Shown: positions 1-12,200 of the stretch, one piece after another
Position numbering within the stretch: the stretch's first letter is position 1
Layout: the number at the start of each line of letters is the position of its first letter
NCBI RefSeq assembly: GCF_029931775.1
Contig: NC_079324.1
Coordinates: 62,813,268 to 62,877,267, forward strand
Source: Euleptes europaea
Taxonomy: Eukaryota > Chordata > Lepidosauria > Squamata > Sphaerodactylidae
Length of the DNA: 64,000 nt
Direction: 5' to 3'
The notes under the pieces: generated by a model
Told to the model about the DNA's origin: nothing
Database searches by the model: none
Seen by the model: the letters and a program-made list of their open reading frames with translations, nothing else
Translations under genes and position numbers: made by a program

Positions 1-1129
1 AAAGGGAGTATATTAGAGCAAGGAGAAAGAGAAAAAGATCACATAGAAATGTGAAAAACAGAACCTCCAGACCTATGAATAAATATTGCATTCAATAAAC
101 AGGATGCAGGTACACACTTTAATGACTTTTGGAACTTACATTTTAATGAAACTTGACATGCTAAAACACATAATACTTCTTAAAACAATGAGGGCTAGAA
201 ACGTTTTTAAATGATGATTAGGATTGTTATGTTCCAACAAGTGCTTGTGAGCTTTACCAGAGTATCCTGCAGAATCACATTCTTTTCAATACAGCCCATG
301 ACAAATTAGTCACACCCATATACCCACCCACAAACACATGGGGTCACACATGTTTTATATGCAATAGAATTGAATTAATCGCTGAGTTAAGATGTCGATG
401 GCAGGAACACTGGTGTGTGAACATCCTTATTTTGAATGAAAGTAAAAGGGCTCTGAGAAGCAGCTGTGATCTGGGAAGCCCCTGGGTAAAACTCATTGGG
501 TAAAGCTCAGATAAGTCACTCCTCAGCTCCTTAATGGAGTGATGATGATACGGGTGACTTTATTGGACTGTATTGCAACAATGTAATGTGGGTGAAGCAC
601 TTGGAACACTGAAAGTACCATCATATAAATGTGAAATACAAGTATTATGTTGTGCTTGTGCACTTCCAAGGCTCTTTAAGAGCCATGTGAACAGACAACA
701 ACACTTTGCATTAAAAAAGACAACCCTTTTCATGCACTGGTGATTTCCAGCCACCTTAATCTCAAGCTATTATAATTCAGGGGCTGTTATCCACATGGAA
801 GAAGGTTGGCTGTTCTCTGTTACACAGCTGAACTAATCCAGAAATAGAGGAGAGTGGCATGAGGTGGTTTTCATTCTGTTGGACTTAAATTGCTTAGCAA
901 ATTGCTCAAGGGCTTCTACATCCACAGAAATCAATGGGATTCAAAGGGTGTAACTCTCTAGGATTGCACTGCCAATTTTGTACACAATGCATCCCACGAG
1001 ATAAACTTTGCCCAACTGTTTTTGAACTGAAAGGAATGGCAGTTAAGTATTAACTGAGATATAAATAGGGGGCAAGAGGGGTAGAAATTTTTTATTGGGA
1101 TTTCATTAATAGGTACAGAAATTGTCCAA
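1..1129. other. Intergenic DNA, no gene seen
   Basis: AT-rich sequence without a recognisable exon or long conserved reading frame. A short piece at about 925-972 (ending in the GGATTGCACTG motif) resembles half of the palindromic repeat at 34606-34695. Nothing else could be assigned by eye. Confidence 0.5.
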
Positions 1130-1670
1130 ACGTTGCACTGGTAAACGGACAGGGACTGTGGTCTATACTATTGTATTGCTGCCTACTACTGTAAGTCTGC
1201 TCCAGATTAGGTTGATTCTACTTATCACTTATCACTACCACTTATTGTATCACGTTTAAAAGCTCATGCTTTGTTTCAGATTTGTTTGAGATTTGAGTGT
1301 GTTTTCAGATTTCTGTAGTCCACACTCGATTGTTCCATCCTGTTGATTGTACTTGACTTGTGTGTGTGGTATGTGTGTGTGTGGTCTGTCAAGTCACAGC
1401 TGACCTCATAGGGTTTTCAAGGCAAGAATGACGTTCGGAGGTGGTTTGCCATGGCCTGCCTCTGCATGGGTTGAGAGAGTTCTGAGAGAACTATGACAGG
1501 CCCAAGGTCACCCAGCAGCTTCATGTGGCGGAGTGGACAATCGAACCCGGTTCTCCAGATTAGAGTCGCCGCTCTTAACCACTATACCATGCTGGCTTTC
1601 TGTACTTGACTTATACTTTGTAATCTGCCTTGAGTTTCAGCGAGAAAGACAGACTATAAATAACCAAATA
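1130..1670 (+). repeat. L2-like LINE 3' end, interrupted by a SINE
   Basis: The 3' end of a non-LTR LINE on the plus strand. It shares the 'ATCCTGTTGATTGTA ... TAATCTGCCTTGAGT' end and the ACTATAAATAA tail with copies at 21940-22320 (plus) and 18225, 20085, 35365 and 38690 (minus). A SINE at 1360-1600 splits it, with a 12-bp target duplication TGTACTTGACTT at 1348-1359 and 1601-1612. The LINE is therefore the older insertion. The L2-like label is by general resemblance; the exact clade needs a repeat library. Confidence 0.6.
1360..1600 (-). repeat. tRNA-derived SINE inserted in LINE
   Basis: Read on the minus strand it starts GCCAGCATGGTATAGTGGTT (an A-box-like tRNA segment) and continues through a B-box-like GGGTTCGATTG and the segment around CTGGGTGACCTTGGGC that resembles the MIR/CORE centre. 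The 12-bp target duplication defines both ends. A (TG)n stretch lies at its 3' end. Confidence 0.7.
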
Positions 1671-1756
1671 AATCTGGGCGGCGGGGGGGAACCACTCTGC
1701 AAATGGTATGTAAACTAAACTACATGCTGGCATATTCCAGGCTTCAGATAGCCTGC

Positions 1757-1826
1757 GCAGTTACTTGAATCTAAACTCACTGATTTCAATGGGCTTAGAC
1801 TGGAGTAACTCCACATAGATTGTACT
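1757..1826. repeat. Fragment of a palindromic repeat
   Basis: Contains 'CAATGGGCTTAGACTGGAG' and a GATTGTACTG end, the same words as the palindrome at 34606-34695. Probably an old fragment of the same short family. Confidence 0.4.
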
Positions 1827-1984
1827 GTGAGTCATTTCTTGTTGTTTTTAATTGTCCTATGGGAGAAACCATGCCCTTCTGACAAATGCATATTGTAGCA
1901 TATAAGACTGTATATGAGCCAATATTTCTTGTACAATATTTAAGGTACAAATATCTCATAGAGACACCTTTTCCCTTTATGATG

Positions 1985-2085
1985 GACACAAATGTTGGAC
2001 ACCTGGTTGGCCACTGTGTGAACAGACTGCCAGACTTGATGGGCCTTGGTCTGATCCAGCAGGGCCTTTCTTATGTTCTTAAATG
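1985..2085 (+). repeat. CR1-like LINE 3' end (CTTATGTT tail)
   Basis: Matches the last ~100 bp of the family seen at 42095-42770 and 44360-44875: 'CACCTGGTTGGCCACTGTG', 'GGGCCTTGGTCTGATCCAGC', ending CTTATGTTCTTA. The octamer-like tail is typical of CR1-clade LINEs. Confidence 0.65.
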
Positions 2086-3249
2086 GTGAAGTAATTCAGC
2101 TACTGTTTGACATGGGAAAGCCATTATAAATATAACAAACTGGATATTTGTAATTAATTTGTGTATTAACCACAGTAACAGAAAATATTCAATACCATTG
2201 CAGACTAAAGTACTTTGCTGCACAATCTTCCCTTAAAAAACAACTATGAAACTGTTAAATGTCAGGTTTGAAAAACAAAATTTGTCTCCACTGCCAAACA
2301 ATTTGGATGTTTGTTGGCTCAAGACCATGAGAGCTAGAACCATATTTCTTTACTGCTGCTCTAACTTCTATTTTAATCTTACAGCAGGCTATGCATAATG
2401 CTTCAAGGCACAATTTATAGCCTGTGGTTTTCGGGGCGGGTGGGAAATAATTAGACAATTAATCCCCCCCTAAAACGTATTGGCACCCACTGGCTCCTGG
2501 ATATCTTTGGTAAGTGATGAGATCTGCAAAACAAAAATAAATATTATAATGGAAAAAACCTAGTGTACAGAAGTATTATCTATCCATTTACTAGGGTTGA
2601 GTGTTTTGTATGGTAGATTGTGATGGCCTTTGGCCACAAATAATAAACTTTATCAACTATCCGCTACTAGGGTTGAGTGGCCAAACGCCCGTAGCAAATA
2701 GCCGTTGTCACTCAAGATACTTTATAGAGGTTCATCCCCACGCACTTCCGGATTGTTGACAAACAAGTGAGTGCCATTCCCTGTAATTGTTTTAGATGAA
2801 ATCAGAAAGGCTGTCATTCGTATGGCATCAAACTTACAGAACTGGTTTGTACTTCTGGAGACAGGATTTAATTTCCTGCTATTGGAGCTTAAGCACAAGG
2901 CTCTGCTGGTCTTACTGAATTTGCAATTTCAGATTGAGTATTCATTATTAATTGCAAAGAATACATACCCTGCCTTTCTGCCATACGTGGCTAAGGCATC
3001 TTACAACATTAATTAAAAAACACCAATAAACGAGCAAAACACAACTTACTAGGCTGATTTCCCCCCCCAGTAGCCTCTCCTCAGCCTCCCGATGCTGCTA
3101 AGGGCAGATGTTAAGTACTATTCAGCTCTGGAGTTGGCGGGATGGGGGAAGAGTTCGCTTCATCTGCTGGAGCCACCAACGGCAGTTATAAACTGAAGGG
3201 AGTGGCTTTGGAATGGAGCTCGACCCAAGAACAACAGAGGTCTACTCTT
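2086..3249. other. Intergenic DNA, no gene seen
   Basis: No exon or gene recognised. The 14-bp word ACTAGGGTTGAGTG occurs twice about 73 bp apart (near 2590 and 2665), a small direct repeat without an obvious element. The reading frame at 2771-3016 has no family resemblance that I recognise. Confidence 0.4.
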
Positions 3250-3466
3250 GACAGCTTCCTATTCTTAAACTTTTTCTACTTGTGACCCCTTTTTGCTCGA
3301 TAAATTTTTATGCTACCCTGGGTATATAGGTATACAAAATAGGTATACAAATAAAACATTTACTGATAATATATCATAAAGAAATTAAATTTAAAATTTT
3401 TTTTCGCAACCCCCACATTCAGTTACGCAACCCCATATGGGGTCGTGACCCACAGTTTAAGAAGCT
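3250..3466. mobile_element. hAT-like non-autonomous DNA transposon remnant
   Basis: The ends are imperfect inverted repeats. The left end reads TTCTTAAACT ... TGACCCC; the right end is GGGGTCGTGACCC ... AGTTTAAGAA. This 'TTAAACTTT ... GGGTCGTGACCC' layout is typical of hAT MITE families. The interior is AT-rich and non-coding. No clean 8-bp target duplication was found, so the ends are approximate. Confidence 0.45.
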
Positions 3467-4652
3467 TTCTTCTATAGAATGTGGGGGGGGGATGACTCTG
3501 GTGCTTTTGTGCCCATGGGTTGATATGGCAACTCCATGTAGCATAATTAATTTAAGCTGTAATCTTAAAAATACTTTCCGGCAGTAAGCCCCATTGAACA
3601 AAATGGGACTCGATTCTGAGTTAGACCAGCTTATATTGGCTCTTTTAGGATAGTTTCTTCAGAAGCTCTCAAAATGTCTAGCAATAGCTGTTGTTTAAAA
3701 AAGAGAGGCTAATTTCAGCAACATCTGTGAACATCAGCAACTCTGAGCCCTGGAATATGCCAGGGTTGGGGAGAGCGGGGTAAAAAATGCAGTAAAATAA
3801 ATATATTAGTCTTTAAGTCTAGATTCATAGCTGAGGCCATTACATTTAATGATTTCTTCATCTTTCCCAAAGGTTGTAGATACTTACCTGTATAGAAGCG
3901 TTTATTAGACATATAAACTTTTTCCATATTACACTTCTGGGATCTTTATTCATACTTTCCATGTATTTGACAACTTACTAGTTATTTTTGTCTTCTCGGG
4001 TTTTTCAGTGGGTGTATAGTAATGCTTACTGAGATACTTCATCTTGCTGAGGTCAAACTAATTAGTGTTTGGAAACCCTGAAATCCTTCAATTAAAGGGG
4101 CTGTCATATATGCATCTAGTGATGATTAAGAAATGCTTCATGCAAAGAATCCTAGTTGCGTCCCTGCCTATTGTCAAAAGATAATGCAACTTAAAGGGCT
4201 TGGCACAGGTGGGGATACCAGGATGTCTGGTACTTTCCCCTTTGAACAAAGTATGTGTTCGCACCACAGTGGCAGTTCTAAGGTTTAGACAGATGTTAAA
4301 AGACATGCAATGATCTATGTCAGGAAGAAATATCTTTCCATCCCCAGGTGAGCGTTGCTTTCTATACCAATGAGCCTTTTTAGTCCTAACAAAACTAAAA
4401 TGTTTACACCTTGGAAAAAGCTATACCCAGGAATTAAAATTGGTGTCAGATCCTTATTCAGCTCCAATTAATGGGTGTCCTTTTGCCTTCAGTTTGTAAA
4501 ACAGAAACATTAGATGCCTGTCATATGACTCATAATCCACATTTGAGAACCAGGGTGACTGAGCGGTTAATGAACAGAACCTAGGGGTTCTAGTTCTTCC
4601 TTGGCATAAGCATCCCTCTATAAAGTGATTAAGGCTCTCCCACATGCTGCCT
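3467..4652. other. Intergenic DNA, no gene seen
   Basis: No exon, RNA gene or confidently classified repeat recognised. Confidence 0.4.
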
Positions 4653-5068
4653 GAGAGCCAGTGTGGTATAGTGGTTAAGAGCGGTGGTTTGGAGCGGTAG
4701 ACTCTAATCTGGAGAGCTGGGTTTGATTCTCCACTCCTTATGAACAGTGGAGGCTGATCTGGTGAACTGGATGTTTCCCCACTCCTCCCCATGAAGCCAG
4801 CTGGGTGACCTTGGGCTAGTCTCAGCTCTTAGAGCTCTCAGCCCCACCTATCTCACAAGGGTCTGTTGTGGGGAGGGGAAGGGGAAAGTAAACCGGTTCA
4901 TAAGAAAGGCCCTGCTGGATCAGACCAAGGCCCATCAAGTCCAGCAGTCTGTTCACACAGTGGCCAACCAGGTGCCTCTAGGAAGCCACTAACAAGATGA
5001 GTGCAGTAGCACCATCCTTTGAGTCTCCCTTAAGTGGCAGAGAAAGTCAGCATATAAAAACCAACTCT
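4653..5068 (+). repeat. tRNA-derived CORE-type SINE split by a CR1-like fragment
   Basis: Plus-strand copy of the SINE family common in this window: tRNA-like head 'GAGCCAGTGTGGTATAGTGG', B-box-like GGGTTTGATTC, central 'CTGGGTGACCTTGGGCTAG', and tail GAGTCTCCCTTAAGTGG ... CATATAAAAACC. A minus-strand CR1-like 3' fragment (about 4899-5017) separates AACCGGTT from the TTTGAGTCTCCC tail, so the CR1-like piece came in later. Confidence 0.75.
4899..5017 (-). repeat. CR1-like LINE 3' fragment nested in SINE
   Basis: Starts CATAAGAAAGGCCCTGC and continues 'GGATCAGACCAAGGCCCATC', the reverse complement of the CR1-like 3' end at 42700-42770. It lies inside the SINE tail. Confidence 0.7.
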
Positions 5069-5939
5069 TGTCCCTTTGGCAAAGTGGAGGAAGCAGCAGG
5101 TACTGATGTTGTATGATATTCAGCATAGTGGGTCACAAGGTGAGCAGCCATAAGAATGCCTTTTATACACATACTGTTGGTCCGTCTAGCTTACTAGGGT
5201 CTGAGGAAGAGAAGGGCCCTCACCCCCTGCAAACTCTGCTGTGGCGATTTTGAAGACAGGCAGGCGATAAGCAAATTTTCAACAACACGAATGCGAAGTG
5301 CTCAGTGTGATGATTGTGCATATTCTCCCTGTGAAGCTCACAAGAGTTGATCTTCATTTTCCCCACAGAGATCAAACGTTCGCCTCCAATTTCCCTAAAC
5401 AAGCCACCCTTCCTATAATTTCAATTTTTAAAAATTAGAACTCAGCATCAAGCAGATCCGATGGTAATCGAATGTGTTGCTACGCTTGACTCCGCAACTA
5501 TTTTTGGTAGCGGATACCTTTTTAGCATTTTCTATTGGATGCCCACGGCTGGGGAGAGGGGGAGAGAGAGCTCTCGGTCCTTCTGTGGGAGAGACGTGCT
5601 CAGCTGAAAGCAATGAGTCAGCAAAGCCAGCCTGCTGCAGAATCTGCTGCTTGCTTGCAAACGGGGTTGCAAGACACAAAAGCAGAAGCCCTTGGTCGTG
5701 CAGCAGAATGAAAGATCTGCATCTAGTCTCCAATGTATTTGCACGATTTCTCTGTGTTGGCTTGTATTCCCAGCCATCCTATTTTTAGGACAGCTTCACA
5801 ATTCTACTGATTAGATTGGCTCTGATAAATGGAACACCTTGAATGGTGGAAGCCAGCCACTCGCAGAACTTAAGTAAATAGGGAGAGCCCTGCAGCAGCC
5901 ACTGTACTGGGCATCAAGGTATGATCTTGAACCTGTCAT
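5069..5939. other. Intergenic DNA, no gene seen
   Basis: Overlapping frames on both strands at 5428-5788 are around 100 codons but show no recognisable domain and cover each other. They are probably chance frames. No repeat confidently recognised. Confidence 0.35.
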
Positions 5940-6357
5940 CAGGTACGTTTAGCCTGGAGAGAAGACTGAGAGGGGATAACCATCTTCAAGTACTTGAAGG
6001 GGATGCCAAGTTGTTTTCTGTTGCCCCAAGTCGGACCAGAACCAACGGATTAAGTTTCCGTCTAGACATTAGGAAGAATTTTCTAACAGTTAGAGCGGTT
6101 CCTCAGTGGAACAGGCTTCCTCAGGAGGTGGTGAGCTCTCCTTCCCTGGAGGTTTTTAAGCAGAGGCTAGATAGCGATCTGTCAGCCATGCTGATTCTAT
6201 GACCTTAGGCAGATCATGAGGGAGGGCATCTTGGCCATCTTCTGGGCATGGAGTAGGGGTCACTGGGTGTGTGTGGGGGAGGTAGTTGTGAATCCCCTGA
6301 ATTGTGCAGGGTGTTGGACTAGATGACCCTGGTGGCCCCTTCTAATTCTATGATTCC
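5940..6357 (+). repeat. CR1 LINE 3' end
   Basis: Sense-strand CR1 3' region: 'CATCTTCAAGTACTTGAAGG', 'GACATTAGGAAGAATTTTC', GGTTCCTCAGTGGAACAGG, and an end GACTAGATGACCCTGGTGG followed by TCTATGATTC. The frame at 5921-6202 is the end of the degraded CR1 body, not a host gene. Confidence 0.8.
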
Positions 6358-8157
6358 AACCCCCCCAGAATGCTTAGAATTGGAGTTTGCAAATGTGTTG
6401 CGAGGAAGACAACCTGACCATTCTTGCCAGATTTAAAAATAGCCAAGGGAATGAAAATATATGATAACATAAACTCATTAAGCATACAGTAGAATAGCTG
6501 CTACCAAGCTTTGAAAACTATCCTTGAAGAGACTGAGTTGTACAGCTGCTGACAGTATCCCAAAAGTCAGATATGACCTGTTTATTTCATAGGCCTTTGA
6601 TATATGAACTGTACCAAAGCCCCCTGAAACACCATGCTTCCTGGCTGCCCACGGTGAGTTGGTTACTCCAGTTCAAACACACTTAACTTCACTGGGCCTA
6701 GGCTTTGGTTACTTCTCCTAGAATTGCAGCATGCCAACCAGCTACGTGATCTACGAATAGCGATTTGTTGTACATCAAGTTTTAAAGTGTAAAAAATATG
6801 AATATTGTCATTTTTAAACTATTAAAGTTGTATAAATAATGATATATAAAACAAGGAAGTGAAATGATGCTTGATTCTTGGTTCTTTTATGAACTCACTT
6901 GGGCAAGCTTTACCAAGACAAGCTTTACCCCTTGCAATAAGGGGATCTTCCAGGGCTACAGCAGGCACCACGTCATGTGACTCTTGAAAATATATTAATA
7001 CCCCAATTACTTTTGCACAAGCTGTTTTTTAAATGGTAATGGCTGACTTTTGCATAATCAATGACCAATTCTAGTTTACTAATTTTTCCAGGGTAATATG
7101 AAAAACACATGAATTGTGAACCTATGACCTCTGCATCCTGATGTAAAGTGCCCCCCCCCCATTTCTCTCTGCACCAGGCTTTTAATTGGAAAATAAAAGT
7201 TCATCTGAAGCCAAATACTCCAATACTTCCTGCCCCCCAACTGCTTGGTTCAGAAAGCTACACCTGGGACTCTGCTCACCAGCACCCTCTATTGACAAAT
7301 TCCCCATTTCCAACCATGGAGTGTGCGCCAAAATTGCGCATTCTGGCTTAAAACATGAAAGCATACCATCAGGGCTCGTGCGAATCGAAAGGACCAAGCC
7401 CCCACCCCTTGTAGAAGAAGTCTCTCTGCTTTTGCACAATTATGCCTCCTGCTCTAGGACCTGAGGGCAGTTTTACAGGTACTCCTGTGCATCAGCTGTG
7501 AAAGTTTGGCTGTTACCACACTAGGTATTCTCAGCGATGTATCAAGAGTTTGGAAATGTTATAAAATTTTCTGTTCGCACTTTGTTTGTTCCCTTTAACT
7601 GTGAAGACGTCTTCCAACCATTTTTTAGCCGTGGCATCCAAAAACCTTTTTAAAGCGATCTCTTATAACACTGTCAAACTCTTAATACATTGCTGGGAAT
7701 ACATAATGCTGTAACCCCCATTGTAAGGTAAGGGATTTTGCAGCGCTGGCTGAAGGTATTTTAGGACTGGAAGGGGAACCAAGGCTGAACGTAAATCGGC
7801 TGGGCGACAGAGGCAGAGCTGCTGGCAAGGTGAGGTGAGTGCTGATTTTTGCCTTTCCTAAAACTGCTGGGGAGTATTAACTGAGGTTGCTGTGAGAGGA
7901 CTGTGTTTGAGGGAGAGTGGGTGCTTATAGCCTGATTGTAGCCTTCTAAAGAGGTCAGTATTCAAGAGTGGTATGCCCCTCTCCATCACCTCATTTAGCG
8001 CAATGACCGTCTCATACACCAAATCCCTAAACCTCCACAACCTTGACATTATTATCACGGGCAAAATGTCCTGTATTTTAAAAAGAGCCGCTAAGTTTTG
8101 TCTTAGGCCCTTATGAATGACAATACCATCCAATTTCTGAAGAGCTCCTCCTGTGAC
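6358..8157. other. Intergenic DNA, no gene seen
   Basis: Mixed AT-rich sequence with a poly-C run near 7150. Short overlapping frames at 7148-7464 and 7858-8133 have no recognisable domains. No repeat confidently assigned. Confidence 0.35.
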
Positions 8158-8362
8158 ACATGAAGTTGCCTTGTACTGAATCAGGCTCTTGGTCTGTCAA
8201 GGTCAGTATTGTCTACTCAATCTGGCAGATGCTCTCCAGGGTCTCAGGCAGAGGTCTTTTGCATCACCCACTGCCTGGTCCTTTCAACTGGAGAGCCCAG
8301 GGATTGAACCTGGGACCTTCTGTATGCCAAGCAGATGCTCCACCACTGAGCCACAGCCCTTC
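8158..8362 (-). repeat. tRNA-derived SINE, second family
   Basis: The reverse strand reads GGCTCAGTGGTGGAGCATCT (tRNA-like A box) and then GGTTCAATCCC (B box). The tail is '...TTGACAGACCAAGAGCCTGA' and ends in CTTCATGTG. Other copies are at 33505-33690 (plus) and 23495-23725 (minus). The TTCATGTG end is the repeated tail. Confidence 0.7.
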
Positions 8363-9110
8363 CTGCCTTTTCCTTTCCTCTTATCCCCCAGGATGAGGGC
8401 CCCCCAACCCGGGACCGCTTAAGACACTAACAGCATCGTCCTAAATATGTAACTCCTGGAAGCAAGTCTTACTTTATTGCTCTCAGATAAGTGTGTGTAG
8501 AATCGAAGACCAAGCAACGAGCCTTGCAAATGTGTGGAAGACACTGGAGGCTCATTCTGCAGCCCGTGTGCTCTCCTGCTGACAACCACCTGGCTACTGA
8601 GACGAGGAAGCAGCAGCAGAGGAGGAAGGGGGGCTACAAGATATGCAGCTCAGGGATGCTCGTAGGTAACCCACGTTCCAGTCCCTCTGACAGCAGGTAT
8701 TTCAAGCTGCGGAAACCCCCCCCCCATTAACCTCAAGCCAGTGGCTCTGCTCACTTTCCGGCAGCAGAGGGCAGGTGCTCAAGAGTTGCCGGTGGCACAT
8801 GAAAGAGCTCCCAAGATGTGGAGTTTATCAAAATGTACACATGTGAGTTCTGACCATGCCTCCGGGAAGCAAATTCCAAGAGTGAAGACTTTTTTTTTTT
8901 GGGGGGGGGGCTTTCAGTAAAGAGAAGGCAGGTCTGCAGCCCGACCAAATTCAGTCCAAAGAGCTCAACTGAAAACCTTTGATCAAGTATCAAAAGGAAA
9001 AGCACACCAGCACATTTTAACCCAAAGTTTCTTGCAAAGAAAACACATGTTAAAAAAAAGACTTTAGAACAGGAAAGGGAGAACAAAGTCTTTCACGGCT
9101 TTGCCCAAGC
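8363..9110. other. RPL6 downstream region, no further gene
   Basis: Contains a T/G homopolymer run at about 8888-8910. No exon recognised. The minus-strand frame at 8751-9086 is downstream of the RPL6 polyadenylation signal and resembles no family I know. Confidence 0.4.
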
Positions 9111-9116
9111 TTTACT
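9111..9116 (-). terminator. RPL6: RPL6 polyadenylation signal (AGTAAA variant)
   Basis: AGTAAA on the minus strand, 20 nt after the RPL6 stop codon. It is the only hexamer-like signal close to the stop; AATAAG overlaps just after the stop. RPL6 transcripts have short 3' UTRs, which fits. The cleavage site is not visible. Confidence 0.5.
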
Positions 9117-9135
9117 GTGATGTCTCCATGCTTAT

Positions 9136-9288
9136 TTAGAAGACCAATTTGTGAGGATAGACACCGTTGGAGAGTGAAAAGGTTGACCGCAGGTAGCCGC
9201 GCAGCTGAGTCGTCTTCTTGACGATGGGGAGAACCTGAGAGTCCACAGCCTTCTGGTCAGCCTTGCGTCGCTCCGTCACCTCGTATTT
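9136..9288 (-). CDS. RPL6: RPL6 exon 7 (last coding)
   Basis: 51 codons from AAA TAC GAG to TAA, preceded by a TTTCTCAG acceptor. Encodes [18 protein letters not shown] and the C-terminal [10 protein letters not shown]. Confidence 0.97.
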   Translation of the reverse strand, partial: KYEVTERRKADQKAVDSQVLPIVKKTTQLRGYLRSTFSLSNGVYPHKLVF

Positions 9289-12200
9289 CTGAGAAAGCAG
9301 GACAGCCATTTCTTTAAGGTCCCTTTGAGAAAAGGACTCGCGATCCCGCAATTAGAGTGAACCCCAAGCCTGGGGAACCCGCCCACAGCCCATTTCTCTT
9401 CTGCTGCTTTCAATCACTGCCTGTTTCCCCGAGTGGGATCCTACGAGCTACTCTGGGAATTATCGAAAGACTTGGGTGTGCCCTGAGGGATTTTTAATTG
9501 GCTTTCAACAGCAAAATCCCACCCACCCCCATCAAACATCATGGAAAACTCCCCTCTGTTCAGGTCTGTCCTAAAGCCCCCTGGGCAAGGAAATGAACTG
9601 ATTTCGGTTCTTTGAACTCTCCAAGGATACTGGCACAGAAACAAATGCACCATATACCAGGCGACCACCTATGTAAACAGCCATGACTGGCAATAGGGGG
9701 CACAGGACACACAGGAACCCCAAAACAGCACTGAGAGACAGCCTCAGTCCCCCAACAGTCTATGCTGAAGGGCAGAAGCTAAGGAACTCTTGAAGCCAGT
9801 CAGATTCTGCAGGACAGATTTCGTATCCAGCAGCCCAAGAATGGCTGAAGATGGCACAGACTGGGCATTCTCTCTCAAAACTAATCCCCTCTGCTCTGCA
9901 GGGGCCAGTCTTTGCTAAGCTCCCTGGCACAGAAGCACCAAGTGCCAGGAGGTTCTGCTCACTTGCCAGTGTGACTGCCCCTCAGAGGACGGCAAGAGGC
10001 TCTTGGTATTGCTATAGAGTCCAACACAACCCATTCTTGCTTGCCCATCTCAGGGCATCAGACCAACCTTCAAGGGAACAACAGCCTGAAAACCCAACCC
10101 CTCCCAGACTGACCATGCCTTTCACAGTGACTATACTACAATCTAACTCCATAATGAAAACCAGTCACCAACCGCCCCCCCCCACAGCCCACACACCTCT
10201 TTCTCAGTGTCAAAGATTTCACCCTCCTGGTGTTTGGGTTTGCGCAGCCGCTTCTTTTTGAAGTAAAGATCGCTGAGGTGCTTGGGAATTTTTACGCCAG
10301 AGATGTCGATCTTGGTTGTGGTGGCGATGACGAACTTCTGGTGAGCCCTGCGCAGAGGTACGCGGTTGATGACCAAGGGCCCTGGGGGCAAAGAGGAGAC
10401 ACAGCCGGTGACACAAGGGCCCCAGGTGCTGCCAGGAAAGCCACAGCCCACTGCTCAGAAGAATCATAGAGTTGGAAGGGACCACCAGGGCCATCAAGTC
10501 CAACCCCCTGCACAATGCAGGAAATTCACAACTACCTCCCCCCTCCACACCCCTAGTGACCAGAAGATGGCCAAGATGCGTTCTCTCTCACTATCTGCTT
10601 AAGGTCATAGAATCAGCATTGCTGACAGATGGCCATCTAGCCTCTGCTTCAAAACCTCCAGGGAAGGAGCACTCACCCCCTCCCGAGGAAGCCTGTTCCA
10701 CTGAGGAACCACTCTGACTGTTAGAAAATTCTTCCTAATGGAAACTCTTTTGATTTAATTGATTTAAAGTCTGACCTTCTGGGGCAACAGAAAACTCGGC
10801 ACCCTCCTCTATGTGGCAGCCCTTCAAGTGCTTGAAGATGGTTATCATACCCACTCTCAGTCTTCTCCTCTTCAGGCTAAACATACCCAGCTCCTTCAAC
10901 CTTTCCTCATGAACTTGGTCTCCAGACCCCTCACCATCTTTGTTGCCCTTCTCTGGGCACGTTCCAGCTTGTCTACATCTTTCTTAAGAAGAAGAGTTGG
11001 TTTTTATATGCTGACTTTCTCTACCACTTAAAGGAGAATCAAACCAGTTTACAATCACCTTCTCTTCCCCTCCCCACAACAGACACCCTGTGAGGTAGGT
11101 GGGACTGAGAGAGTGTGACTAGCCCAAGGTCACCCAGCTGGCTTCATGTGCAGGAGTGGGGAAACAAATCCAGTTCACCAGATTAACGTCCGCCACTCAT
11201 GAGGAGTGGGGAATCAAACCTGGTTCTCCAGGTCAGGGTCTGCCGCTCCAAACCATCGTTCTTAACTACTATGCTGGCTCTCAGCTAGGTAAGAGGCAGC
11301 TTCCCTGCCATTCAACACAATAATAGCTCCAATGTAAACCAGCTAACATCCACAGAGACGAACTGTGCTCAATGAGTAAATGCACTCCCCTTGGGAAACA
11401 TAGAATCATAGAGTTAGATTCATGCAGGTCATCAAGTCCAACCCCCTGCTCAATGCAGGATCAGCCTAGAGCAGCGGTTTCCCTCTGCGAATCATCTCCT
11501 AGTGCTTTGTGAAGTGATTGGATAGAAAAACACTACTGTCATTCGGTTTAGTATATAGGTGCTAGGTGAAAATTAGTGCTCCCTGATTAATTTCTCTCTC
11601 AAAAGGTTTGGGAACCGCTGGCCTAGAGCATCCCTGAGAAGTGTTTGTCCAGCCTCTGCTTAAAGACTGCCAGTGAGGGGGAGCTCACCACCTCCCTAGG
11701 GAGCTGATTCCACTGTTGAAAAACTCTTAAAGTAACCCACCCACCCCAATATCCAGCTGGTGCTTTTCCGCCTGCAATTTAAACATGGCGCATTATGAAG
11801 CCATCTTATACCAAAGTACACTAAGGCTCCATCACATTCAACATCGTCTATTCCAGCTGGCAGCAGCCCTTCAAGGACGTGGACAAAAGAGGGTTTTCCC
11901 AGCAATGTAGTCCTACAGATGCCTGGGGTTGTTTAGGGCTGTTTAGCTTGGAAAGAAGGTGGTCAAGGGGAGACATGATAGGGGTCTATAAAATTATGCA
12001 TGGTGTGGAGAGTGGACAGGGAGAAAAGCTTCTCTCATAATACCAGAACGTGGGGTCATCTGCTGAAGCTGGAGGGTGAGAGATTCCAAGCAGATAAAAG
12101 GTAGTATGCCTTCACACAAGGCATAGTTAAATTGTGGAACTCCCTGTCCCAGGATGTGGCGATGGCAGCCAACTTGGAAGGCTTTAAGAGGGGAGCGGAC

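Noticed and set aside
2590-2680. 14-bp direct repeat ACTAGGGTTGAGTG
   Set aside because: The ~60-bp spacer has no element features, so this may be a small slippage duplication; not enough to call a mobile element.
5428-5788. Overlapping ~100-codon frames on both strands
   Set aside because: They cover one another, have no family resemblance and no nearby splice or promoter signals.
1-9100. HECTD4, expected neighbour of RPL6 from mammalian gene order
   Set aside because: No exon resembling HECTD4 was seen; it probably lies outside the window.
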